Below, piece by piece: positions 52,544-60,654 of a DNA stretch of 64,000 nt (positions are counted from its first letter, which is position 1; every line of letters starts with the position of its first letter). The notes beneath the pieces were generated by a model, which worked only from the letters and a program-made list of their open reading frames with translations, did no database searches and had not been told where the DNA came from. The stretch is from positions 208,471 through 272,470 of the forward strand of contig NZ_JAKMCS010000006.1 in assembly GCF_022662195.1 (NCBI RefSeq), in the 5' to 3' direction. Position numbers and translations under genes: made by a program. Source of the stretch: Aestuariivivens insulae (lineage in GTDB: Bacteria; Bacteroidota; Bacteroidia; Flavobacteriales; Flavobacteriaceae).

Positions 52544-55500
52544 ATGTATTTAATTTTCGATACAGAAACTACCGGATTACCAAAACGATGGGACGCTCCA
52601 ATTACCGATGTCGATAACTGGCCCAGATGTATACAAATAGCATGGCAATTACATGATGCTATGGGGAATTGTATCGATCATCAGGATTATTTGGTACAAC
52701 CGGAAGGATTTAATATTCCTTACGATGCCGAAAAGATACATGGTATATCTACCGAATTGGCCCAAGAGCAAGGGGTGCCTTTAGCCGAAGTTTTAGAGAA
52801 GTTCAATGCCGTATTAGGAAAGGCCAAATTTATTGTGGGGCAAAACGTAAAGTTCGACCTTAATATTATGGGGGCAGAATTTGTGCGTGGTGATGTGGCC
52901 AACCCATTGCAGGAGCTCCCGGTATTGGATACCTGTACAGAACATACGGCCGAATTATGTAAAATTCCCGGAGGTCGTGGTGGTAAGTTCAAACTGCCTA
53001 CCCTTACCGAATTGCACGAGTACTTATTTAGCGAGCCTTTTGCAGAAGCCCACAACGCCACGGCCGATGTTGAAGCAACCACACGTTGCTTTTTGGAGTT
53101 GGTACGTTTGGGGGAATACACTAAAGAAGCCTTGGATGTTGAACCGGATTATTTTGAAAAGTTTTCGGAAGCAAACCCCAATACCATTCAGCTTATTGGT
53201 TTAAAGCACATCAATTTAAAACAAGAGAGTGCTAAAATACGAGAGCGATTAAAGGAGGAGGAAGATACTGGAATTTCAAAGGAAGAAATCAAGCAGAATG
53301 TATCCGATTTAGCCGATGTCAATTTTGCGCATTTGCATAACCATTCGCAGTTTTCGGTGTTACAATCAACTATGAGCGTCTCCGATTTGGTGGAAGCGGC
53401 AGCAGAACATAATATGCCAGCTGTAGCTTTAACCGATCATGCTAATATGATGGGGGCTTTTCACTTCGTGAATGCTGTAAACAAGCAAAACAGTAGTATT
53501 AAATCTAGTATAGAAGAAGCCGAAGCCAAAGGGGAAACTTCTGAAAAAAAGCTTATAAAACCTATTGTAGGCTGTGAATTTTTTGTTTGTGAGAACCATC
53601 AAGATAAAACCAGAAAGGACAATGGCTATCAAATAGTGCTGTTGGCTAAAAATAAAAATGGGTACCATAATTTGGCAAAACTGTCATCACATGCTTTTGT
53701 GGATGGGTTTTACTATGTGCCTCGAATCGATAAAAAATTAATTCAACAGTATAAAGAAGACTTAATCGCACTTACAGGAAACCTATATGGTGAAGTTCCC
53801 AGTAAGGTGTTGAACGTAGGTGAAAACCAGGCCGAGGAAGCCCTGTTGTGGTGGAAAAATGAGTTTGGAGATGATTTGTATGTCGAATTGATGCGCCATA
53901 ACCAAGAAGATGAAAATAGGGTTAACCCTACCTTAATTAGTTTGGCTAAAAAACATGATGTTAAGTTAGTTGCCACAAACAACACCTATTATCAAAGCCA
54001 AGACGATGCCAATGCGCACGATATTTTGCTTTGTGTTAAGGATGGCGAGAAACAAGCAACGCCTATAGGTCGAGGTCGGGGGTATCGTTACGGATTACCC
54101 AACCAAGAGTATTATTTCAAGTCTCAGGAAGAAATGAAACAATCGTTTCGGGATGTTCCTGAAGCCATTTTTAATGTTCAGGATATAGTCGATAAGGTAG
54201 AAGCCTATCAATTGGCACGTGATGTCTTGTTACCGGCATTTGATATTCCTGATGAATTTAAACATGAAGAAGATTTAGTTGATGGTGGCAAACGCGGGGA
54301 AAATGCCTATTTGCGTCACCTGACTTACGAAGGGGCCAAGAAGCGTTACGGCGAGGATTTGTCGGATGAGGTAAAAGAACGTCTCGACTTTGAATTGAGC
54401 GTTATTGAAAATACGGGGTATCCGGGTTATTTTTTGATTGTAGAGGACTTTATACGTGAAGCCCGAAATATGGACGTGTCGGTAGGGCCCGGGCGTGGAT
54501 CTGCGGCGGGCTCGGTAGTGGCCTATTGTCTTTGGATTACCAATATAGATCCTTTAAAGTACGATCTGCTTTTTGAGCGTTTCTTAAATCCAGATCGTGT
54601 TAGTATGCCCGATATCGATATCGATTTTGATGACGAAGGCAGAAGCCGCGTTATGGATTATGTAATCGAAAAATACGGGGCCAATCAGGTAGCGCAGATT
54701 ATAACCTATGGTACCATGGCCGCCAAATCGTCCATTCGAGATACGGCACGTGTACTGGATTTGCCATTATTTGATGCCGATAGGATTGCTAAGCTTATAC
54801 CCAACATGTCTAAACTGAATAAGATATTTGGTTTAGATGAAAAAGCACTGTCACAAAAATTCCGAGCTGAAGAATTGGAAAAAGTGAATGAGCTTTTAAA
54901 TATTGCTGAAGGCGCAGGGTTGGAGTCTGAAACTGTGAACCTTGCAAGAGTTTTAGAGGGTTCGGTGCGTAATACGGGCATCCATGCCTGCGGGGTTATA
55001 ATCACGCCAGACGATATTACCAAATTCGTGCCAGTGTCTACCGCAAAGGATTCCGATTTATACGTGACCCAGTTCGATAACTCTGTGGTAGAATCGGCGG
55101 GGTTGTTAAAAATGGATTTCCTTGGCTTAAAAACCTTGACCTTAATTAAGGACACGGTTAAAATTGTAAAAGCCAAGCATGACATCCTGCTAGATCCCGA
55201 AAATTTCCCGTTGGATGATGAAGAAACCTATGCCTTGTTCCAGCGTGGTGAAACGGTTGGGGTGTTCCAATACGAATCCCCTGGAATGCAAAAACACCTT
55301 CGCGATTTAAAGCCTACGGTCTTTGAGGATTTAATTGCGATGAATGCGCTCTACCGTCCGGGGCCAATGGAATACATTCCTAGTTTCGTACGTAGAAAGC
55401 ATGGCGATGAAGAGATAGAATACGATTTGCCGGCTATGGAAGAATACCTTAAGGAGACTTATGGTATTACGGTTTACCAGGAGCAGGTGATGTTGCTGTC

Positions 55501-56932
55501 CCAAAAGCTGGCCGATTTCACCAAAGGTGAAGCCGATGTCCTGCGAAAGGCTATGGGTAAAAAGCAAATTGCCGTACTAGATAAAATGAAGCCCAAATTT
55601 ATTGAGCAGGCCAGTGCCAATGGCCATGATGCCAAAGTACTGGAAAAGGTATGGAAGGATTGGGAAGCTTTTGCGAGTTATGCCTTTAACAAATCACATT
55701 CTACCTGTTATGCATGGATAGCTTACCAAACGGCCTATTTAAAAGCCCATTATCCGGCAGAGTATATGGCGGCGGTACTCTCCAATAACATGAACGACAT
55801 CAAGCAGGTGACCTTTTTTATGGAGGAATGTAAACGTATGAAGTTAAACGTTCTTGGGCCAGATGTTAATGAATCGTATTATAAATTTTCGGTAAACCAG
55901 GACAATGCGGTACGTTTTGGAATGGGAGCCATAAAAGGTGTGGGGCATGGTGCTGTAAAGACTATTGTTGAGAATAGAAAAGAAGATGGCCATTATAAGT
56001 CTATTTTCGATTTGGCCAAGCGTATCGATTTGCGTGCAGCCAATAAAAAGGCTTTCGAAAATTTGGCTTTGGCAGGCGGGTTCGATTGCTTTAGCGATAC
56101 CCATCGTGCACAATATTTCCATGATGATGGTGACGGTATTACCTTCTTGGAAAAAGCTATTAAATATGGCGCCAAGCACCAGGAGAATGAAAATTCGGCA
56201 CAGGTGAGTTTGTTTGGAGAGGCTTCAGGTGTTGAAATAGCTGAGCCCGAAGTGCCACCTTGCGAAGAGTGGGGCACTATGGAAAAGCTTGGTAAAGAGC
56301 GTGAGGTTGTAGGGATTTATATTTCTGGGCATCCCTTGGATGATTTCAAGACCGAAATGAACACCTTTTGTAATGCTACGGTGGCTATGTTTAATAATTT
56401 AGAGCCTTATGTTAACCGCGAATTGGTATTTGGTGGCGTGGTTACCGATGTGCAGCACCGGGTAAGCAAGCAAGGTAAAGGATGGGCATTGTTTACCATT
56501 GAAGATTATACCGATAGTTATGAGTTTAGGATTTTTGGTGAAGAATACTTGAAGTTTAGACATTTCTTAATGAATAATAACTTTGTGTTTGTTAAGACTT
56601 TTGTACGTGAAGGTTGGGTGAACAAAGACACTGGTAAGAAAAGCGATCCCAGGTTGCAGTTTAATAATTTCCAGTTGTTGCACGATGTTATGGAACAGTA
56701 TGCCAAAAAGCTTTCCATACAAGTTGATATTAACGATTTAAAGGAAGAAAATATAATAGCCTTAAATGAACTGCTAAAAATGCATCCTGGCAATCAAGCC
56801 TTAAACTTCTTGGTTTACGATACCAAGGAAAAAATAAAATTGACCATGCCCAGTAGAAAGCAGAAGGTTAAGGTTTGTCAGGAATTGTTAAACGCTTTGA
56901 CGGAGCAACACGTGCATTTTAAGTTGAATTAA
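52544..56932 (+). CDS. dnaE: DNA polymerase III alpha subunit with fused N-terminal 3'-5' exonuclease
   Basis: 1462 residues, about 300 longer than proteobacterial DnaE. Residues 1-190 form a DnaQ-like exonuclease (YLIFDTETTGLP, HGISTELA, VGQNVKFDLN, HNATADVEAT). The PHP domain begins near residue 263 (AHLHNHSQFSVLQSTM). The polymerase core has GPGRGSAAGSVVAYCL and MPDIDIDFDDEGR with the catalytic Asp triad, then NTGIHACGVII and ALYRPGPMEYIPSFV. The C-terminus holds the helix-hairpin-helix and OB domains. The exonuclease fusion is known in Bacteroidota. A decayed copy of its last 103 bases lies 1510 bases downstream. Confidence 0.97.
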   Translation: MYLIFDTETTGLPKRWDAPITDVDNWPRCIQIAWQLHDAMGNCIDHQDYLVQPEGFNIPYDAEKIHGISTELAQEQGVPLAEVLEKFNAVLGKAKFIVGQNVKFDLNIMGAEFVRGDVANPLQELPVLDTCTEHTAELCKIPGGRGGKFKLPTLTELHEYLFSEPFAEAHNATADVEATTRCFLELVRLGEYTKEALDVEPDYFEKFSEANPNTIQLIGLKHINLKQESAKIRERLKEEEDTGISKEEIKQNVSDLADVNFAHLHNHSQFSVLQSTMSVSDLVEAAAEHNMPAVALTDHANMMGAFHFVNAVNKQNSSIKSSIEEAEAKGETSEKKLIKPIVGCEFFVCENHQDKTRKDNGYQIVLLAKNKNGYHNLAKLSSHAFVDGFYYVPRIDKKLIQQYKEDLIALTGNLYGEVPSKVLNVGENQAEEALLWWKNEFGDDLYVELMRHNQEDENRVNPTLISLAKKHDVKLVATNNTYYQSQDDANAHDILLCVKDGEKQATPIGRGRGYRYGLPNQEYYFKSQEEMKQSFRDVPEAIFNVQDIVDKVEAYQLARDVLLPAFDIPDEFKHEEDLVDGGKRGENAYLRHLTYEGAKKRYGEDLSDEVKERLDFELSVIENTGYPGYFLIVEDFIREARNMDVSVGPGRGSAAGSVVAYCLWITNIDPLKYDLLFERFLNPDRVSMPDIDIDFDDEGRSRVMDYVIEKYGANQVAQIITYGTMAAKSSIRDTARVLDLPLFDADRIAKLIPNMSKLNKIFGLDEKALSQKFRAEELEKVNELLNIAEGAGLESETVNLARVLEGSVRNTGIHACGVIITPDDITKFVPVSTAKDSDLYVTQFDNSVVESAGLLKMDFLGLKTLTLIKDTVKIVKAKHDILLDPENFPLDDEETYALFQRGETVGVFQYESPGMQKHLRDLKPTVFEDLIAMNALYRPGPMEYIPSFVRRKHGDEEIEYDLPAMEEYLKETYGITVYQEQVMLLSQKLADFTKGEADVLRKAMGKKQIAVLDKMKPKFIEQASANGHDAKVLEKVWKDWEAFASYAFNKSHSTCYAWIAYQTAYLKAHYPAEYMAAVLSNNMNDIKQVTFFMEECKRMKLNVLGPDVNESYYKFSVNQDNAVRFGMGAIKGVGHGAVKTIVENRKEDGHYKSIFDLAKRIDLRAANKKAFENLALAGGFDCFSDTHRAQYFHDDGDGITFLEKAIKYGAKHQENENSAQVSLFGEASGVEIAEPEVPPCEEWGTMEKLGKEREVVGIYISGHPLDDFKTEMNTFCNATVAMFNNLEPYVNRELVFGGVVTDVQHRVSKQGKGWALFTIEDYTDSYEFRIFGEEYLKFRHFLMNNNFVFVKTFVREGWVNKDTGKKSDPRLQFNNFQLLHDVMEQYAKKLSIQVDINDLKEENIIALNELLKMHPGNQALNFLVYDTKEKIKLTMPSRKQKVKVCQELLNALTEQHVHFKLN

Positions 56933-56934
56933 GC

Positions 56935-57537
56935 TTAGGTGTTTTCGAACTCGGGACAATCGATACGTATTTCGGAATTTAAAAGTTTTTTTTCCAATAA
57001 ATTACAGAAATGTGTATTGTCATTTTTTTGATAAAATTTGCAGGCATAACAAGTACGTTGCACCGTTAAAACACCAATTTTATTAAGTTTAAAAATAAGT
57101 TGACTAAGTGCTTTAAAAGTTTGCTCTAAGTTGTCTTGTTCTATGGTGTCGATCTGTTCTTTTATAGGGTAGGCAAAGTTTTCGGTTTCAGAAATTATAT
57201 TTTTCCCCGTATCTGTTAACTGAATGGCATAACTACGGCTGTCTGATGAGGAATACTCTTTTTTAATCAATTTCTTGTTATGCAATACCTTAACGGCATC
57301 GCTTATGGTGGGTTTGGTGAGGTTAAATTCCTTAGCTAATTGGCTTACGTTACATAATTTAATGTTATGGTAGTTTATAAAAATGAGTATTTGTATTTGT
57401 ATGGGGCTTAACCCCAATTGTTTTGCCTTTTCCCAAAGCAAGACCTTAAAAGCTTCAGAAATACGTTCCAGCCCTGAAACAATCTTGCTGGATAGGTTTG
57501 CTTGTTGGTGCTCTGGATTAAACATGCTATCGCCCAT
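56935..57537 (-). CDS. MarR-family transcriptional regulator with C-terminal Cys cluster
   Basis: 200 residues. A winged-helix MarR core (QLAKEFNLTKPTISDAVKVL as recognition helix, SYAIQLTDTGKNI as wing) is followed by an unusual C-terminal extension with CYACKFYQKN, HFCNLL and a last Cys in CPEF. Four cysteines in this spacing could bind metal or form redox disulfides, fitting the thiol-redox neighbours. Its promoter carries two inverted repeats, so it is probably autoregulated. It is convergent with dnaE with 2 bases between the genes. Confidence 0.88.
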   Translation of the reverse strand: MGDSMFNPEHQQANLSSKIVSGLERISEAFKVLLWEKAKQLGLSPIQIQILIFINYHNIKLCNVSQLAKEFNLTKPTISDAVKVLHNKKLIKKEYSSSDSRSYAIQLTDTGKNIISETENFAYPIKEQIDTIEQDNLEQTFKALSQLIFKLNKIGVLTVQRTCYACKFYQKNDNTHFCNLLEKKLLNSEIRIDCPEFENT

Positions 57538-57543
57538 AAAAAA

Positions 57544-57601
57544 GCCTATTGATTAATTAACCAATAGGCAAAGTTAGTGATCCTAATTAAACTAATGGCA
57601 A
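57544..57601 (-). promoter_or_regulatory. marR promoter with two operator-like palindromes
   Basis: On the minus strand, TTG (57599-57601), a 22-base spacer and TAACTTTG (57569-57576) form the promoter. TTAGGATCACTAA (57574-57586) overlaps the -7 element. A second palindrome with arms GCCTATTG/CAATAGGC (57544-57569) covers the transcription start. Both are suitable autorepression sites. Confidence 0.65.
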
Positions 57602-57855
57602 TTCTCCAATTCAATAATTGAAAACCTTTTATGTTTTAGATCCTGCAATACAGTATCTGTAGCGCGTTCTATATGGCAAAAATTACATGCTTTTATTGAA
57701 ATGTTCTCTGTTTTAAACCGTTTATTTTCTAGATAGGTTTTACCAAAATTTAAAATGATTAGCTCGTCATTTAATGTGCTTGGTACTAGAATATCAAAAT
57801 GCATTAATTTACCATCGGTTCTTTTAACATATGTATCCCATACTGAAACTGTCAT
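57592..57855 (-). CDS. DUF2024 family protein
   Basis: 87 residues, matching DUF2024: VWDTYVKRTDGKLMHFDILV at the N-terminus and KACNFCHIERATD near residue 56, ending in SIIELENCH. Conserved Cys and His residues suggest metal or thiol chemistry, but the family has no known function. It is in an operon with the thioredoxin-like gene (42 bases upstream) and next to marR. Confidence 0.85.
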   Translation of the reverse strand: MTVSVWDTYVKRTDGKLMHFDILVPSTLNDELIILNFGKTYLENKRFKTENISIKACNFCHIERATDTVLQDLKHKRFSIIELENCH

Positions 57856-57897
57856 AATTATAGGTTTTAGATTAAAAAGGACTTTGGAATGCTTGTA

Positions 57898-58131
57898 TTA
57901 CCCTTTAACAGCTTCTATTGAAGCACCAAAGTTAATGTGTAAGACATTGCCGTTAGGGGTGACCAAAGCAGGAACCGATTTTACGCCCACTTGTTCCGCT
58001 TCTGGAATTCTAGAGGCATCTTCGCCAAAGTGTACAATTTCTACGTGTTCGGTGCCTATTAGCTCTACAATGTCTTGTTCTGCACTAACACAAACAGGAC
58101 AACCGGCATGATAAAAAATGGATTTACTCAT
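57898..58131 (-). CDS. Small thioredoxin/glutaredoxin-like protein
   Basis: 77 residues. A redox motif CPVC near residue 11 follows a first strand (SIFYHAG), and the cis-Pro loop is in VKSVPALVTPNG. It is a minimal thioredoxin fold, similar in size to glutaredoxin-like proteins. Forms an operon with DUF2024, probably controlled by the MarR protein through the TTAGGAT-type site at 58171-58183. Confidence 0.85.
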   Translation of the reverse strand: MSKSIFYHAGCPVCVSAEQDIVELIGTEHVEIVHFGEDASRIPEAEQVGVKSVPALVTPNGNVLHINFGASIEAVKG

Positions 58132-58161
58132 AATACTATATTTAAATGTTAATTAATGAGG

Positions 58162-58183
58162 CAAATATAGTAAGGAATCCTAA
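58162..58183 (-). promoter_or_regulatory. Promoter and MarR-type site of the thioredoxin-like/DUF2024 operon
   Basis: On the minus strand the palindrome TTAGGATTCCTTA (58171-58183) is followed one base later by a perfect -7 element TATATTTG (58162-58169). The marR promoter has TTAGGATCACTAA in the same place, so one regulator probably binds both. Confidence 0.6.
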
Positions 58184-58260
58184 CAAAAAAAATAATTTTG
58201 ATATTTTATTTAAAAATTCTAGTTTGTAATGTTTGGATGGTTTTCAATAAAGGTCCTAAA

Positions 58261-58335
58261 TGCGCAAGGGATGGAACGATGTGTTTGAGCTCCTTGAAAA
58301 GAGCGAGTAGTGACAGCCCGTCCCTTGGGTGCGCC
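58261..58335. repeat. Structured GCGC-bounded intergenic element
   Basis: GCGCAAGGGATGG at the left and CCGTCCCTTGGGTGCGC at the right form a long imperfect stem; inside, GCTC/GAGC closes a second small stem. A related hairpin at 59287-59321 begins TGCGCAAAGGATAGGAACG. In the 307-base gap 58132-58438 this element and the dnaE tail copy occupy most of the sequence. Confidence 0.65.
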
Positions 58336-58338
58336 CAA

Positions 58339-58441
58339 AAAAAATAGAATTGACCATGCCCAGTAGAAAGTAGAAGGTTATGGTTTGTAAGGAATTGTTA
58401 AACGCTTTGAAAGCGCAACACGTGCATTTTAAGTTGAATTA
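58339..58441 (+). pseudogene. Decayed duplicate of the dnaE 3' end
   Basis: 103 bases align without gaps to 56829-56931 at a constant offset of 1510, with about 7 mismatches. It corresponds to the last 34 codons of dnaE. One change turns CAG into TAG in the dnaE frame, so it is not functional. Its last three bases are the stop codon of arsR on the opposite strand. Confidence 0.92.
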
Positions 58442-58762
58442 GGCCTTATTATCTAAATAAGTGTTCAAACTGCTTAGTTTGTCGTCCCAGAATTGCTCGT
58501 AGAATTTCAGCCATTTGTTTACTTCTTGAAGTGCTTTGGGGTTGGCGGTACAATAGCGCTCCCTGCCGTTAATGTTTATATGGATGAGTCCGGCGTCTTC
58601 TAGGGTTTTAATGTGTTTGGTGACCCCCTGTCGGGTCATATCAAACTGATTTGAAATTTGGGAAATGGAAAGTGCCGATGCAGCGATAACCAAGGCGTGA
58701 AAAATATCACGCCTTGTGGGATCTGCTATGGCTTTAAATAGCTTGGTGATTTTATCCTGCAT
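58439..58762 (-). CDS. ArsR-family regulator (SmtB/YczG-type) paired with SRPBCC protein
   Basis: A 107-residue winged-helix repressor: IADPTRRDIFHALV, LSISQISNQFDMTRQGVTKH as recognition region, and HININGRERYCTANP as wing. It lacks ArsR metal-binding CxC motifs, as is usual for members paired with SRPBCC (AHSA1) genes. It overlaps the SRPBCC gene by 11 bases and lies downstream of it. Two matching inverted repeats upstream of the SRPBCC gene are its likely operators. Confidence 0.9.
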   Translation of the reverse strand: MQDKITKLFKAIADPTRRDIFHALVIAASALSISQISNQFDMTRQGVTKHIKTLEDAGLIHININGRERYCTANPKALQEVNKWLKFYEQFWDDKLSSLNTYLDNKA

Positions 58763-59183
58763 GGATTTCGGTTTTTAGGTATGCCAATAGTTCCTTAATA
58801 CAATTGTTCCAGCCGCCGTTAAAACTCTCGAACATTTTAATGGCAGTTTCTCCTTGATAGTTAGATATGCCCGAGTGTTCCAATAGTAGTTTTGTGCCAT
58901 TTGGGGTAGTCTCCAGTTTCCATTTTACGGTAGTCTCCACCTTGGTATCTGCGACAATCCACGTGTAAACCAGTGTATAGGGATTGGCTTCCTTAACTTC
59001 TCCGCTAATGGTTGTGCATCCTTTTTCGTTAGGTTCTGAGGTAAATGTGTACTTATAGCCTTTCTCGGCCTTAAAGTCGGCTTTAATGAACCAAGTGGAA
59101 ATCTCTTCTGCCTTAGAAATGGCATTCCATACTTTGTCTATGGGATGGTTGAAAAGGGCTTCTTTTGTAATGACATCGTTCAT
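58752..59183 (-). CDS. SRPBCC (AHSA1-like) domain protein
   Basis: A 143-residue START/Bet v1-fold protein: ALFNHPIDKVWNAISKAEEI, WFIKADFKAEKGYKYTFTSE and the C-terminal GGWNNCIKELLAYLK. These bind small hydrophobic ligands or act as chaperone cofactors; the function here is unknown. The ATG at 59183 is used because the longer frame to 59309 would run through the operator repeats. First gene of the SRPBCC-arsR operon. Confidence 0.88.
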   Translation of the reverse strand: MNDVITKEALFNHPIDKVWNAISKAEEISTWFIKADFKAEKGYKYTFTSEPNEKGCTTISGEVKEANPYTLVYTWIVADTKVETTVKWKLETTPNGTKLLLEHSGISNYQGETAIKMFESFNGGWNNCIKELLAYLKTEIHAG

Positions 59184-59202
59184 AATTGTTTCGTTTTTTT
59201 GA

Positions 59203-59267
59203 TTAATATGCAACTTTACAGTTGCTAATTTAGGGTAAATATTTTTAATACGCAACTTTTTGGTTGC
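59203..59267 (-). promoter_or_regulatory. Two ArsR-type operators upstream of SRPBCC-arsR
   Basis: On the minus strand, GCAACCAAAAAGTTGCGTATTAA (59245-59267) and GCAACTGTAAAGTTGCATATTAA (59203-59225) are two 23-base copies of one palindrome-containing motif (arms GCAAC/GTTGC). Their spacing of 42 bases equals four helical turns, placing both on one DNA face. Confidence 0.75.
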
Positions 59268-59286
59268 TTTTACTTGAGTGACTTCT

Positions 59287-59433
59287 TGCGCAAAGGATAG
59301 GAACGGCATCCTTTATGCGCAGTAAATAAGGTTTAGGATTGTTACGTTTTAATATATATGATGTAATAGAGGAGTATGAACCAAGCTCGGGACTGTTTCG
59401 CATAAAGATATAGTGGATAGCCTGGTTTATGCG
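59287..59433. repeat. Two GCGC-bounded hairpins upstream of trxA
   Basis: TGCGC-AAAGGAT (59287-59298) pairs with ATCCTTT-A-TGCGCA (59308-59321). A second hairpin has arms CGCATAAA (59399-59406) and TTTATGCG (59426-59433). The first resembles the element at 58261. The rest of the 378-base gap 59184-59561 holds the ArsR sites and the trxA promoter. Confidence 0.6.
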
Positions 59434-59489
59434 CCAAAAAAACATGAATAAAGCAATGCAATCTAGCTATAAGCAAAACAAATTGTTAC

Positions 59490-59524
59490 TTTGTAAGCTT
59501 TAGAGTTTTTTTTGACTAATTTTG
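59490..59524 (+). promoter_or_regulatory. trxA promoter
   Basis: TTTG at 59490-59493 and TAATTTTG at 59517-59524 (fits TAnnTTTG) are 23 bases apart, giving a leader of about 30 bases before the trxA ATG. Confidence 0.6.
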
Positions 59525-59561
59525 TGAAATTAAAATAAAGTAAGAATAAAATAAAAATATT

Positions 59562-59879
59562 ATGGCATTAGAAATTACAGATGCAACGTTTGAAGAAACG
59601 GTTTTGAAAAGTGATAAACCTGTTTTAGTGGATTTTTGGGCTGCTTGGTGTGGGCCTTGTAGAATGGTTGGACCAATTATTGAGCAAATTAGCGATGAAT
59701 ATGATGGTAAAGCTGTTGTAGGTAAAGTAGATGTTGATGCCAACCAAGAGTTTGCTGCTAAGTACGGTGTTCGTAACATTCCTACGGTACTAGTGTTTCA
59801 AAACGGGGAAGTTGTTGGAAGACAAGTGGGCGTAGCTCCTAAAAATGCTTATACAGATGCGATAGATTCGCTTCTATAA
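59562..59879 (+). CDS. trxA: Thioredoxin
   Basis: A 105-residue thioredoxin with the full active site WAAWCGPCRM near residue 28 and the cis-Pro loop VRNIPTVLVF. Cytoplasmic general disulfide reductase. It is monocistronic, with its own promoter and a strong terminator at 59902-59930. Confidence 0.97.
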   Translation: MALEITDATFEETVLKSDKPVLVDFWAAWCGPCRMVGPIIEQISDEYDGKAVVGKVDVDANQEFAAKYGVRNIPTVLVFQNGEVVGRQVGVAPKNAYTDAIDSLL

Positions 59880-59901
59880 TTTATATAGAAAAAGAAAATG
59901 G

Positions 59902-59937
59902 AAAAGGTTTGCCGTTTTGGCAAACCTTTTTTTATTT
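59902..59937 (+). terminator. Rho-independent terminator of trxA
   Basis: AAAAGGTTTGCC (59902-59913) and GGCAAACCTTTT (59919-59930) form a perfect 12 bp stem with a GTTTT loop, followed by a T-run. Confidence 0.95.
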
Positions 59938-60095
59938 TAGATGAATTGAAACATCCCAAGCTAAAAATTTTGGCATATAGCTGAATGCTTTATGGATGTT
60001 ACAAGCCTGTGCTGGCCGCAGTTGAAGTATAACCATTTAAGCCAGCCTGAAAGAAGGGCTGGCAACACATATAAATACACGAAAATTTAAAACAT

Positions 60096-60638
60096 ATGAG
60101 TAAAAAGTCGAAAGTACAAGATGTAATAGATAGCAAGTTTATTGAAGAGCGTAAAGTGTTTTTATGGGGACAGGTAGATGATGACTCGGCAAAACATGTT
60201 ATAGATAGATTGTTATACCTCGATGCTATTGAAACTAAGGATATTCATTTATATATTAACAGTCCGGGGGGGTATGTTACCTCGGGATTTGCTATTTACG
60301 ATTGTATACGATCGCTAAAGAGTGATGTGTCTACTATTTGTACAGGCTTAGCCGCCTCTATGGGGTCTATATTATTATCGGTAGGGACTAAAGGAAAACG
60401 TTTTATACAGCCCCATGCCCGTGTTATGATACACCAACCTAGTGGAGGCGCACGCGGACAAGCCAGCGATATTGAAATTACGGCCCAGGAGATCTTAAAA
60501 ACAAAAGAGATAAGCGCCAAAATTTTGGCCGAAAATTGCGGGCAGGATTTTGATAAGGTCCTAAAGGATTTTAACCGGGACCATTGGATGGGTGCAGAAG
60601 AATCGGTGGCGTATGGTATTGTTGATTCGGTTGTTTAA
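60096..60638 (+). CDS. clpP: ClpP-family serine protease, short paralogue
   Basis: 180 residues. The catalytic Ser is in LAASMGSILLS near residue 87 and the His in ARVMIHQPSGG near residue 112; YINSPGGYVTSGFAIYD is typical. It is shorter than the housekeeping ClpP (about 220 residues) because it lacks a propeptide, and no clpX follows, so it is probably a second ClpP (ClpP2-type) rather than the main one. This inference rests on length and context. Confidence 0.92.
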   Translation: MSKKSKVQDVIDSKFIEERKVFLWGQVDDDSAKHVIDRLLYLDAIETKDIHLYINSPGGYVTSGFAIYDCIRSLKSDVSTICTGLAASMGSILLSVGTKGKRFIQPHARVMIHQPSGGARGQASDIEITAQEILKTKEISAKILAENCGQDFDKVLKDFNRDHWMGAEESVAYGIVDSVV

Positions 60639-60654
60639 AAGTTTATAAATTTAA

